From contig CM043957.1 of the NCBI GenBank assembly GCA_014529385.2, positions 67,663,503 through 67,727,502 on the forward strand: DNA of 64,000 nucleotides, in the 5' to 3' direction. Numbering within the stretch: the stretch's first letter is position 1; each line of letters opens with the position of its first letter. The notes under the pieces are model-generated. The model searched no databases, was not told where the DNA came from, and saw only the letters and a program-made list of their open reading frames with translations. This DNA is from Adiantum capillus-veneris (Eukaryota; Streptophyta; Polypodiopsida; Polypodiales; Pteridaceae). Both the position numbers and the translations under genes were made by a program. Below, piece after piece: positions 1 through 10,199 of this stretch.

Positions 1-660
1 CTTTGGTCTTCGCTTGCAGGAAGTTCAAGGTGCATTTGATTGTCCACAAGTTTTTTGTGTTGACAGCAAATAATCTATTGCCAGAGGTAGTGCTACATTT
101 GAAGCCAGGAAGGAGGATTATGAAGTGGGTGTTGGAGCTACAAGAGTTCGAGTTCAAGTCAAGGTAGATCACACGAGTTGGTCTCACTTGGCAGACATTC
201 TTGTCAGCAAGGCCGTCGATTTGCTGGCCTATCCAAGGGTGGTGCGAGATGAAGTAAGGAGGAGCCGGATTTAGAGTATGCTTTTACAATGTGGTTCGAC
301 GGAGCCTATCAAAGGGTAGTACAGAAGGCAGGAGGAGGTGTGGTGATACACGACCCACACGGTAAAGCTATATTTTCGAAGGCGTATGATCTGGAGGATG
401 TCCACACCAATAACGAGGTGGAGTATTGCACTCTGCATATGGGTTTAAAGCAGTGTATAGAGTTCGGCATTTCAAGGTTGATAGTGAAGGGAGATGCGTT
501 GCTAGTCATCAAGCAACTGTTATGCCAATGGCAAGTAAAGTGAGATTCTTTGAAGCATTGGTTCTTTTCCATCAAAAAAATGCTAAAGTATTTTGAAGAA
601 ATCCAATTCAAGCATGTGAGAAGAGAGCTAGAACCTAGAGGCGGATCGGTTAGCAAGTAG
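1..660 (+). pseudogene. E1 pol: RT-linked RNase H tail and second RNase H
   Basis: Bases 1-240 read in shifting frames as the end of the RT-linked RNase H (KFKVHLIVHKFF, then LELQEFEF). From about 289 an RNase H fold follows with the expected acidic residues in order: FDGAY, NNEVEY, KGDALL and, after a one-base frameshift near 635, EADRLASS. These four motifs match the extra RNase H of Tat elements, which degrades the RNA of the RNA/DNA hybrid during replication. A TGA at 541-543 and the later frameshift break the frame. The same domain appears intact in order in element D at about 28960-29390. Confidence 0.75.
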
Positions 661-664
661 CAAA

Positions 665-1001
665 GTGCAAGTGCATGCTGCAGGTCTATATGTGGCCCTA
701 GCCACTTATGCAGGTGAGGAGAGTCTAAAAGAGATTGAAGGGTTTTTGGGTACAGGACAGTGTTCTGCCGAGGGTTTGTCCGCAGAAGAGAAGAGTAGTG
801 CAAAAGGCCCGCAAATCACACTGGTAGGTGAGGATCTCATGAACTATGGGCGTGATGGAGTGCTTAGAAGGGTGATGTACAAAGAAGAGATAGGAATGGT
901 ACTGGAACAATGCCACAAAGAAAGTGGACATTAGGGCAAAGAACAAGTTCTATTTCGAGTGCTTAGAGCAGGCTTTGGTGGCCTTCCATTGTGAAGGACG
1001 T
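665..1001 (+). pseudogene. E1 pol: linker and first half of integrase zinc finger
   Basis: The region between RNase H and integrase encodes CHKESGH (residues near 910-935), matching the first His pair of the HHCC integrase zinc finger. After a stop and frameshift it gives WWPSIVKD just before the solo LTR. The second half (HYWCKTC) resumes at 3033, past the insertion. The zinc-finger module helps integrase multimerise and bind viral-type cDNA ends. Element D carries the same module at about 29620-29760. Confidence 0.7.
998..1001. repeat. 4-bp target-site duplication ACGT, left copy
   Basis: ACGT directly left of the solo LTR, matched by ACGT at 3029-3032 on its right. A 5-bp duplication does not fit: GACGT against ACGTG. 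Confidence 0.85.
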
Positions 1002-1785
1002 TGGAGAGGGGGAATAGGGAACACACCCAGCACACCAAATATCTGCCTCTCTATAGCCCAGGGATTCCACAACACCCCTAACCTCTCAAATAACACCTTC
1101 AAATTGGCTAATTTTCACTAACAACTCCACTTTAGCACACAAAACAACTATCTCATACCTTGCAAAAACACCTTGCAGCACAAATGCACCCACCCTGCTC
1201 AACTCACCCTTTCCGACTCACAAAACATCCCGATTCTATCCGCTTGGTAACACCCTTCAAGTTGCAGGCAAACCCTCTGCAAGCACCAGCCAATACACAA
1301 GGAGCGAGAGAAAAGGAGGGGAATGGGGAGAAGCAACACAAGAAATAGGGGCAAATATGTGGTATTATTGCATAGGGGAATAGTACAATCAACTATGCAG
1401 CTTCAATGGCAAGCTCAGCACTACACAGACTTGCAACTTTCAATCCCACTCTCAGGAAAAAAAGCCCTCAAATTTTCACATTTACATTCTTTTATAGGGG
1501 TGTCTCTAGGAGGTTCAAAAAAGAAATGATGGGTGTGCTTCTCCTCCTGTGCACTTCACTTGTAGCTTCAATTAGAATTTCCTTGCATTGCCACCACTTA
1601 GCATATTTCATTTTTGGAAACAACTGCATGGTATACACATCTTCCCAATGTCCACCCGGCTTGCTCCTCTTGGGCCTTTGAGTTCTCTCTTTGGCTTTGC
1701 TTGATCTCCCTTGCTAGACCTTTGAACGGCCTTGGCCTTGCTCTCCCTTCACTGCGGGATCAACTTATTCTATGAGGGGGGGAGG

Positions 1786-1805
1786 CAATAGCGAGGTCGC
1801 TATTG
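1786..1805. promoter_or_regulatory. LTR palindrome CAATAGCGAGGTCGCTATTG
   Basis: Inverted repeat with 9-base arms around GG, about 255 bp downstream of the TATA box on the minus strand and flanked by G- and C-runs. An identical copy lies at 5319-5338, and diverged copies lie at 9282-9301 and 13692-13711. It probably forms a hairpin in the LTR transcript; its role is unknown. Confidence 0.6.
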
Positions 1806-2058
1806 CCCTCCCTTGTTTCCTTCAAAAATTTGGGGCTCCAATGGAGCCGCGGGACTCGCCTTTAGCACGGACCTGCCATGTTATCAACCACTCCACGCGG
1901 GCGCGAGTGCCCTTGGCGCCGCCTCGCTTTGCCAAAACCACCACCATCTCCGCCACGAGCAGCGCCCAGCAGGGCCGCCGCTCACGTGCCATAGCCAACG
2001 GGAGGGAGAGCTCCCCTCTCTCTCCCCTTTTTTGTCCATTAGAGGGCTCACGGCCCTA

Positions 2059-2066
2059 TATTTATA
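2059..2066 (-). promoter_or_regulatory. TATA box of the solo LTR
   Basis: TATAAATA on the minus strand. A CACGTG box lies at 2114-2119, about 50 bp upstream on that strand, the same arrangement as in both E3 LTRs. Confidence 0.55.
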
Positions 2067-3028
2067 CCGCGTTCCCCATGCCGTCCACTGCGCATATGGG
2101 TTTATCATGCCGCCACGTGGCATCCCATGAAGTAGTAGCCCTTGGGGCTCTCCAAACTCCTTCAAAACAACCTCCCCTTTTAATCTTGAAAAAAACTCTT
2201 TTTTTGGCCTCCTTCTCGAGGCTTCTATAATATGCTCCAATGTTGTACTGCCAAGCCGCAAAGCCCGGATGAAAGCTTGCATTGCCGGCTTGCTTCAACA
2301 TAATCTGCGTCGCTTCTCGACTTTTCCAAGCCCGCGATCCAAGGCGACCAAAAACTTGAAAAATCATCTGCACACCCTTTATCTTCATCAACCTTTGTTT
2401 TTCCCAAGCCATAACTCGGTGCTCGAGGATCGTAATCACGTGTCGTGACTTCATGCTAACTCCACATGATGTACACTACCATCGAGAACTTTGGCGAGGC
2501 CCAAAAGATGTCAGATAGCACCTCCTCCAATGCGGCCAAGTGGGCTCAGACCCGGCCCCCGAAAAAAATTCAATTTGCCATAAAATGCAAACCATAGCTC
2601 TGATCCACAATCTGAAAAGACGGGTGGGCTCCATAAATTAAGCTCTACACACATGTACCTTGACTTCCACTTGGACCACATGTCCCCAACTGCCCTGTCC
2701 GGCAACAATCTGCAATCCATTGAAACTTCAACCTTCAATAACTTGGGCTCCGTAGCTCGGTTTGGTGAGCCGTCTGGACCTGCTCCTTCAACACTTCAAG
2801 CTCTTCATTCCTGGACCCAAAAGTTGCACTTTGCATATCTTTCATCTGCTACCAAATTAGCCCCTCATGGAGCCTTCCTTGGCCTATAAGCCGCATCAGT
2901 CATACAATTCCACTGCTACCTGTCATCCCATGATTTTCCTAGTTGCTCCAGCCCTTTTCCATGCTTCTGCTAGCCTACACACATCTGTCCATGCCACTTT
3001 CTAGAGTCGACACACTTTGGCTACACCA

Positions 3029-3032
3029 ACGT
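3029..3032. repeat. 4-bp target-site duplication ACGT, right copy
   Basis: Right partner of 998-1001. Removing one copy restores the host integrase frame. Confidence 0.85.
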
Positions 3033-4045
3033 GCATTATTGGTGCAAGACGTGCTATGAGTGTTAGACTATAGGTGAAAGACGACTGGTAGCGGAGTCAC
3101 AGGGTGCCATCATCGCACAAAGTGCTTTTGAGAAATGGGGTCTAGATGCTATAGGTCCTCTCCAAAGTCTACAAGGGGTAAAAAGTACGTGGTGGTAGCC
3201 ATTGACTACCTTACAAGATGGGTCGAGGCCAAAGCTGTGGAGGAGGTAAATGCTAATGTGGTGGCTCAGTTTGTGTTCGATAACATCTGTTGCCCTTTTT
3301 GGTGTTCCATGGGTGTTAGTTTTTGATAGGGGTCAGGGGTTTAGAAGCAAGCTCATGAGTGCATTAGTGGAAATTTTAAAGATTCAGCATCAGTTTTCCT
3401 CACCCTATCACCCCCAATGCAATGGTCTAGTCAAGAGTGCTAATGGTCAAATCGTCAAAATGTTAACAAAGTACGTGTATAAGCAAGAAGCTGAGTGGGA
3501 AACAAATCTAGAGAAGTGTCTGTGGGCGTATAGAACATCTTATAAGGTAGCTACAAATTTCACTCCATTCGAGCTAGTCTATGGTAAGGAAGGTGTGTTG
3601 CCGATGCATGCACAGTTAGGCGCTTTGAAGGGTATGTGGCGTGTCAATGCCACTCAACAAGGGGTTCTACAGGATCGGATAGCCAGTTTAGAGGCTTTGC
3701 AGATGAACAGAGAGGCAGTGGCAGACTACTATGTGAAGCAGGGAGAGAAGCGGGTTGCCAAGATCAATTAGAAATTGCCAGACAAGAAGATAGAAAAAGG
3801 AGACCTGGTCATGAAGTACAAAAGCTACCTGGATTACACATTCTAGAAAAAGTTCAAGAAGAAGTGGACAGGTCCGTATAAAGTGCAAAAGGCCTTTCCA
3901 AATGGAACCTATCAGCTGGTAAGGGCAAACGGCAAGCTTCTTACGAACAGGGTAAATGGTGTGTGGCTCAAATTATATTTTGAGAGGGATTTACTGCCTG
4001 AGCTGCAGCAAATTGTAGTCAAGGGGGGTGGGCAACCCACCTAAA
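3033..4045 (+). pseudogene. E1 pol: integrase core and C-terminal tail
   Basis: It resumes the HHCC finger (HYWCKTCYEC), then KWGLDAIGPL, VAIDYLTRW (first catalytic Asp) and FDRGQGFRSK (second Asp). The position of the catalytic Glu reads CNGLVKSANG, with Lys where element D has Glu (CNGMVEKVNE). WAYRTSYKVATNFTPFELVYGKE and a tail with KKWTGPYKV and NGTYQLV follow, ending VVKGGGQPT and a stop near 4042. Frameshifts fall near 3170 and 3300, with stops at 3769 and 3844. A longest uninterrupted stretch runs 3250-3771. The protein would insert the element cDNA into the chromosome; this copy cannot. Confidence 0.85.
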
Positions 4046-4189
4046 GCATGCGGTGTGCGAGAGAAAGGAGATGAAGCTTTTGTACATGGCTTATACATAA
4101 AGTTATGGTTTTGCGAGTGCTTTTAATCGTCAATTTGGTGTGCCAGTTTTAAATTTTTGTACATATGCTTTTAGTCAAACATAAATGTT

Positions 4190-4211
4190 CGACGAGGGGG
4201 CTGGGTAATGA
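4190..4211 (+). promoter_or_regulatory. E1 polypurine tract
   Basis: A purine-rich run (GACGAGGGGGCTGGGTAATGA) directly before the 3' LTR start at 4212. E3 has the same layout before its 3' LTR at 12318. It primes plus-strand DNA synthesis. Confidence 0.65.
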
Positions 4212-5318
4212 TGGTGCAGCCAAAGGTGGTCTAAGCTAGGAAATGGTCTATGCTAGGCAGAGGCAACAGGCAGGTGCAGTGCAGAAGGCTAGGACATGTA
4301 CCAAATCCCTGGGCAGCCAAAGGATAGCAGAAGTGTATGCTCCATGCAACTTTCTAGGCTAAAACAGCTCCAAGTTGGCTCAATTGGTATGGCCAATGAA
4401 GATGTACAAAATGCCAAAGTCAGTGCTCTAAAATGTAGTGTTCAGTGTGCTCTAGAAGCCGGTCCAGACGGCTCCTCAAACGGAGCCCCGATGCTCAAGA
4501 TATTGTAGTTTAAAGATAGAGTGTGTAGCAAATCTCCAAAGGACAGGGCAGTTGGGGACATGTGGCCTAGGCTGATGTCAATCGACGCATGTGTAGAGCT
4601 CAAATTATGGAGCGTGCCTGTCTTCTCAAATTGCGAATTGGGGCTCTGGTTAGCAAGTTATGGTTCGTTGAAGATTTTCCAGGGACCGGGTCAATGCCCA
4701 CTTGCCCGCACTGGAGGATGCGCCATCTGGCATCTTTTTGGCCTTGCCTGGGTTCTCGGTGATAGTGTGCATCATGTGGAGCTAACACGAATCAATGGTT
4801 CATCCATCAGATGCTCGGTCGGCTAGACACAGCAAGATGAACTTGGGAGCATTTGGCAGTGAAAGGTTTAGAGATGATTTTCTCATTTTTTGGCGGGCTT
4901 GGATAGCGAGCTCAGAAGGATTAGAAGGCGATGAGGTTTACACGGCCAGGGACCGGCAAAGTGGGGACTCGGCACCACTTTGCGACTCGGTAATTAGATC
5001 ACCGGGTGTTAGTTGGCAGACAAGACAAGCAGGGGAGGAAAATTGGTTAACCTTCAAAAGGTACACAAAGGGGGAGAGAGGGGAGCTCCCTCACCCCGTG
5101 GAGACGGCGGGCCCCAGAGGGCGCTACGCTTGGTGTTATAGTAAGCGTGCGCAGAGGTGCAGCCAATTTTGGTGGTGGTCAAAAACAACACCCAACAGTC
5201 ACCGTAGGCGGCCGGCGGTGGTAGTTTGTTGGTACCATTTGATGACGTGGAAATGCCCAAGACGGGCTCGTGCCCACGGCCCTTGGGGCCCAATATTTTT
5301 GAAGGGAAACCCCCCCAC

Positions 5319-5338
5319 CAATAGCGAGGTCGCTATTG
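5319..5338. promoter_or_regulatory. LTR palindrome CAATAGCGAGGTCGCTATTG
   Basis: Identical to 1786-1805, although the LTRs around the two copies have diverged. Confidence 0.6.
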
Positions 5339-5664
5339 CTTGCTAGGGGAGGGGTTCTCGAGGCAGTAAAGTGAACCAGAGAGAGGGAGAGAGGGAAAGC
5401 CCGAGGACCTCCATGTGGACCAAGCAAAGACAAGTGAGCCATTCAAAGGCCGTCCGAACAAAGGTCGGGCAAAGACAAAGACAAGGAGGGAGAGCACGCC
5501 GAGACCAAAAAGGAGCAAATGAGGAGAGAGAAATTGAGGGTGATAAGAGGCAGGACGATCCAGACAAAGGTGGCCAAGGGTCAAAGAGGAGCCAAAAGGG
5601 CAGTGCAAAGTTTGGGTAGCCCCAAAGGGGTAAAAATAATGAGGAAAAAATAAAAATAAAAAAG

Positions 5665-5699
<35 letters not shown>
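5665..5699 (+). repeat. Poly(C) homopolymer, 35 bp
   Basis: An unbroken run of C inside the E1 3' LTR, next to an A-rich stretch. The length may be approximate because such runs are hard to sequence. Confidence 0.9.
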
Positions 5700-5700
<1 letters not shown>

Positions 5701-6352
5701 TCAAGTGCAAAGAGAGAAAGAGAGAGCAGAGGGAAAAAGTAAAGCGGTTTTCCCCTTCCAAAAGATTCCAAATCAAGGTGCCAAATGGACCAATTAAAGT
5801 GTAAATTCCAAAATTAAAGGCCCCCGCTATAAAGATCAAATTTTAGTTTAAGGGCTTTTTTGGTGCCGTTTGAAGCCTCCAAAGAAGAGTCCTCTAACAA
5901 GCTAACCCCTTTGTAACGTTTTCTTGAGAATGGCCATAGTGATAGCAATGCAAGCCAGTGTACATGCCTTTTGAAGTGCAATCAAGTCATCGTTGCCCCC
6001 TCTTGCTGTTGTTTCTTCTTCCCCCCTTCTCTTTCTTCTGCTTTCATGTTTCCCCTCATTGCTGGTTGTGTGCAAGTGTGTAGCCCCCTTGGACCGATGG
6101 TGTTTGTGTGAGAGAGTGAGATTGAGTGGATGTGAGCGTGTGTAAGGGCGGAGACAGACCGTGACAGTAGGTGTGTGTTGTGTGGTGGGTTTGTGGAGTG
6201 TGAGAACAGTGGAAATTGAGCAGGCGGTGGTCTGCTAGTGTAAAGTGTATTTTTGAAGGTGTTTTTTGAGAGGAAAGGGTGTTGTGGATACCACGAGCTA
6301 TAGAGAGGCCCTTGTGTTTGTGCGGGGTGTGTTCCCCCATTCCCCCTCCCCA

Positions 6353-8103
6353 GCGTGTCTGCACCCTAAAGTGAGAGAGAAAGTCAATTTTGAAACCCCA
6401 AAAAACTACAATGGTGATGTAGCAATCGCACAATCAAAGAGCAGAAAGATAAAGAAGAAAATAGAGCAGGGTGTGTCGAGCTACGAGACGATGGACCCCC
6501 TTCAACCGTAGAGTCTAAGGGAGGCTATGCACATGAAGAAAATCATGGAAACCGAGGGGTAGCCATGGTGCCGCAAAATTGCGTACGTATGGTGCAATCT
6601 TTGTCTGAGAAGATGCTAGAGTTGTGGCTAAGCGTGATGGATAAAGGACATCTGAGAGGAGCAAGGGGCAAGGTAAGAATCCTAAACTGAAGAATTTATG
6701 CTTCAAGGTGAAATCGTTGCTCAAATAGTTTGAAGCATGGAGTTTGCAGCATAATGAGAGGTCTCAAAATGAAGAAGCCCATGATGTTTCCCAAGAAATG
6801 ATCACTTGTATGGTTGTGCTGAAGGCAAATGCCCCTTTATATCATGGGATGGAAGTGTTATCAAAGGAGATGGATTTTATGTTGACAAGTGCCCTACCTA
6901 ATGGTTTATCATCCTCCAAAAAGTATGCGTTTTTAAGAAAATCCAAGAAATACAAAATGCTTGTTGATGTGCTTTACATGAAAGGAAGTGATTTGGTTTC
7001 GTGTCATGTGCCTTGGAAAGAGAAAATCTACAAGATCTTGGAAGAAAATCATGAGGGATCTTGTGGAGGCCATTTTGCCATGAAGATCATGTTACATAAA
7101 ATTTTGCAAGAAGGCTATGTATGGCCAAGCATTCAACGGGTTGTTAACCATTGGTGCAAGTCATGTTTTCCTTGCCAAAAGATGGAAAGAAAATTTTGAA
7201 GCTCGAATTGCGAAAGAAAATTCTAGCTTTTGATGTGTTTGAAAAATGGGGTCTTGATGCTATTGGACCCTTACCTATGACTAGCAAAAGAAATGCTTAC
7301 ATTTTGATAGCAGTGGATTATTTGTCATAATGGGCAGAAGTCAAGGCGGTCAAACAGATTACCACTAAAGAAATGGGAAAGTTTGTTTATGAGCATATAT
7401 GCTGCAAATTTGGTGTGTCCCTAGAGCTACTTTCTGATAGAGGACTAAGATTTAGAAGAGAGATGTTTGATTTCTTATGCAAAAAGCTCAATATACAGCA
7501 TAGGTACAGTTCTCCTTATTATCCACAATGCAATGGTCTCAATGAAAGGTTCTATGGAGAATTGGTGAAGATCTTAACAAAGATGACCCAAACACATGGG
7601 AAGACTTGGGATTCAGAGTTTCGTTGTGCATTATGGGCCTACTACAGAATTGCTATCAAAATAAGCACATGATTTTCCCCTTACCACCTGGTCTATGGCA
7701 AGGAAGCTTTATTGCCAGTTCAAATGGAGATTCCTACACTCAAATTGTTGTCATTGGGACATGAAGAGCATACAAATACTTGGCAGAAAAGGTTGCTGGA
7801 TCTACAATGTTTGCAATTGAATAGAGATTTAGCTTTGAGCTACTATGAAGAAGTGTCAAAGAAGGCTCAACTAAAAAAGCTAATGAATGCATAAAGGATA
7901 AGGGAATTGAAAAGGGTGATCTGTTATTGCGATACAATAGTAAGTTGGACAATACCTTTCTAGAAAAAGTTTCAAATCAAATGGGAAGGTCCTTTTACTA
8001 TTGTAATAAGTTTGATAATGGCACATATCAGTTGGAAAATTTGAATGGTGCACATCATAAATATCATGTTAATGGTTACAGATTGAAGAAATATTCAGCA
8101 CGT
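6353..8103 (+). pseudogene. H2: older Tat-like element, gag scrap joined to pol end
   Basis: Bases 6353-6510 read CLHPKVREKVN, then SKSRKIKKKIEQG, matching LHPKIREKV and KSRKVKRKLELG in the E3 gag. Most of pol is missing. From about 6690 the end of the second RNase H (KSLLK, FEAWSLQ, NEEAHDVS) leads into the integrase zinc finger (6744-7199: ENHEGSCGGHF, NHWCKSCFPC). The integrase core follows at 7200-7672 (AIDYL, stop TAA at 7328, LLSDRGLRF, CNGLNERFYG with the catalytic Glu kept). The C-terminal tail continues to 8103, where E3 is inserted. The tail resumes at 14489. Confidence 0.8.
8100..8103. repeat. 4-bp target-site duplication ACGT, left of E3
   Basis: Partner at 14485-14488. With one copy removed, GCA-CGT-TTG-ATG reads through in the H2 frame. 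Confidence 0.85.
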
Positions 8104-8970
8104 TGGTGCAGCCAAAGTGTGTCGACTCTAGAAGATGGCATGGACAGATGTGTACAGGCAAGCAAAAGCATGGCAAAGGACTGGAGCAGCCAGGGAGGTC
8201 ACAGGATAGCAAGTAGCAGCGGAAGTGTATGCATGATGCGGCTTATAGGCCAGAGAAGGCTCCATAAGGGGCTAATTGGGGTAGAATGTGAAGGAGGTAC
8301 GAAGTGGAGCCTTTGGGTCCAGGAATGAAGAGCTTGAAGTGTTGAAGGAGCAGGTCCAAACGGCTCATCAAACCGAGCTACGGAGCCCAAGTTATTGAAG
8401 GTTGAAGTTTTGGTGATTTGCATATTTTTGCCGGACAGGGCAGCTGGGGACAGATGGTCCAAATGGAAGTCAGGATATAGGTGTGTAGAGCTCGATTTAT
8501 GGAGCCTACCCGTCTTTTCGGATTGCGGATTGGAGCCATGGTTTGCAAAATATGGTCATTTGAAGTTTTTCCGGGGATCGGGTTTGAGCCCACTTGGCCG
8601 CATTGGAGGATGTGCCATCTGGCATCTTCTGAGCCATACGGAGCTAGCAGGAAGTGACTGCATGCCAAACGGAGTCCGAAGCAAGAAGTTATGGAAGTTG
8701 GAAGCTGGGGTACCTTTGCCCAAAATTGTTTGCATATGAGTTTTTCCATTTTTGAAGGCCTAGATTTGAGGATGCCGAGAATTCAAAGTGCAAGTACAGA
8801 GAGTGCAATTGTAGCCCAGAAGATGGAGTTTCAGTCGGTGTTTGCGGCTTGGCAATAGGAGGTGGGAGCAGAGAATGGGAACCTGGCAAAGGCAGGCAAA
8901 AAATGAAGTTTTTGTTAAAAAAACAAAGGGATTTTTCAAAGCCTTGAGGCTTGGGGGTCTGTAGAGCTGC

Positions 8971-8976
8971 CACGTG
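8971..8976 (+). promoter_or_regulatory. CACGTG (G-box) upstream of E3 LTR TATA
   Basis: Within GCCACGTGGC. It is kept at 13381-13386 in the 3' LTR and at 2114-2119 in the solo LTR. G-boxes bind plant bZIP and bHLH factors; their use here is inferred. Confidence 0.5.
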
Positions 8977-9024
8977 GCCGGAGTGGAAAACCCACATGCA
9001 AGATGGCGGGCAAAGATGCCGGAC

Positions 9025-9032
9025 TATATATA
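9025..9032 (+). promoter_or_regulatory. TATA box of E3 5' LTR
   Basis: TATATATA, 49 bp after a CACGTG box at 8971-8976. The same spacing recurs in the 3' LTR and nearly so in the solo LTR. Confidence 0.6.
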
Positions 9033-10084
9033 CTGGAGGGTGACACCCCCATTGGTATGCAAGAGGGTGAGGGGAGCTCGTGAGCTCCTGGCCATGGTGC
9101 GAGGCTACCGCGCGCTGCGCGCGGCGCTGTGTGGCATATGGCGGCGATTTGGTGGCGGTTTTGGGCGGCAGTGGCGCCCGTGGGCAGCCGCATGACGGTG
9201 TTGTGGTGATTACGTGGCGCCCGGCATGGGGTGTTCCCACGGCCTATGGGGCCCCTAAATTTTAAAGGAGGAAGGAGGGGGCAATAGCGACATCACTAGT
9301 GTCTCCCCCCCTCGTGTAAGGGAGAGGCCCCACAGCAACATGCAAGGAGAGCAAGAAGAAGAGTCTGAGAGCAGTCAAGTGGACAAAGCCAGATGCAAGA
9401 CCAAAAGGAGGGAGATCCGGCCGGCCAAGGTGAAAGGTGCAAAGGACAAGTCTGCACATCAAGTAAACCTTTCCAAAGTAAACTAGGCCAAGTGTTGGCA
9501 ATGCAAGATAATGCTAAAAGGAACTCCAGATGGAGTGCATGACATGGAAGGGGTCTACATTTTTCTTTTTCTGGGATTCATAAGCGCATCCCTATAAAAG
9601 GAGGTTTACGTTCATTTTTTAGGGGCTTTTTGACCAAGGAGGGTTTTTTGCCAAGGCTTTTGGAGCTCTTGTTTTTGGTTGCCGAGGTTCATGCCGGCGG
9701 TGTGTTGGTTGTACATGATATTTCATATGCTAGAAGACTATTCCCTACTGTTTTAGGCGTCATTCCCCCTTTCCCCCTTCTCTTCTCTGCTTGTGTGCGT
9801 GTGTTTCCGAGCGTGTGTAGGCGTGTGTGCCCCCCGAGGTTGGTTGTGGAAAGAGAGATAGAGAGAGGTTGAGTGAGTGTGGAAGCGAAGCGGAGTGATT
9901 GAGTCTGTCTGATGCATTGCAGGGCGTATGTGCGTATGGTTGTGTGAAAGCAATGGTTTGCTTGCGGGTAGTTTTGAGTTTTGAAGGTGAACTCTAGTGG
10001 ATTGGGGCGCTGTGTATACCCTGGGTTATAGTGAGGCATTGTGTTGTGTGCTGGGTGTGTTCCCCTTTCCCCCTCTCCATCTTC

Positions 10085-10102
10085 TCGTGCCCCCACTGAG
10101 GA
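10085..10102 (+). promoter_or_regulatory. Primer-binding-site-like sequence of E3
   Basis: TCGTGCCCCCACTGAGGA lies 5 bp after the LTR. Element D has TGGTGCCCCCACTGAGGA at the same place (24128-24145). The pattern partly resembles the Lys-tRNA primer site used by Tat elements, but the match is imperfect. Confidence 0.5.
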
Positions 10103-10199
10103 GTTGTCTGATGCTCCAATTTGCGGTTGAAAGTGGTGTTTTTTTTTGCCAACGAAACGGTTGGCTCACGGTCAAGATGTTTGATGGTCGAGTTTGAAG

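Larger units (their letters stand above)
1002..3028 (-). mobile_element. Inverted solo LTR of the E1/E3 family
   Basis: On the minus strand this 2027-bp stretch starts TGGTGTAGCC (the others start TGGTGCAGCC) and ends CCCTCTCCA, so it has the TG...CA ends of an LTR. It aligns by eye with the E3 LTRs over its whole length, including a CACGTG box, a TATA box and a 20-bp palindrome. ACGT lies on each side (998-1001 and 3029-3032). Deleting the LTR plus one ACGT joins GAC-GTG in frame through the integrase zinc finger of E1. No internal region remains, as expected after recombination between two LTRs. Confidence 0.9.
1..6352 (+). mobile_element. E1: Tat-like Ty3/Gypsy element, 5' end outside window
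   Basis: The plus-strand pieces run in the order RNase H tail, second RNase H, integrase zinc finger, integrase core, C-terminal tail, polypurine tract and 3' LTR (4212-6352). A second RNase H domain after the RT-linked one is the known hallmark of the Tat lineage. The unit is interrupted at 1002-3028 by an inverted solo LTR of the same family. Its 3' LTR ends in CA at 6352, and the next bases (GCGTGTCTGCAC) read as gag of an older relative, so E1 is itself nested. Several frameshifts and stops make it inactive. The 5' LTR, gag and RT lie left of the window. Confidence 0.85.
4212..6352 (+). mobile_element. E1 3' LTR (2141 bp)
   Basis: It begins TGGTGCAGCC and ends CCCCTCCCCA. It carries the family palindrome at 5319-5338 and a 35-base poly(C) run at 5665-5699. 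Its last 100 bp match the ends of the E3 LTRs. It is more diverged from E3 than the solo LTR in its middle part, and no clear TATA box was found. GCGT follows at 6353-6356 and could be the right target duplication, but the left copy lies outside the window. Confidence 0.85.
8104..10079 (+). mobile_element. E3 5' LTR (1976 bp)
   Basis: TG...CA ends. It carries CACGTG at 8971-8976, a TATATATA box at 9025-9032 and a decayed palindrome at 9282-9301. The end is set by comparison with the second LTR, which matches up to TCCA and then diverges. Confidence 0.9.

Noticed and set aside
5333-5839. Minus-strand ORFs with a Gly run
   Set aside because: The Gly run is the complement of the 35-base poly(C) tract in the E1 LTR.
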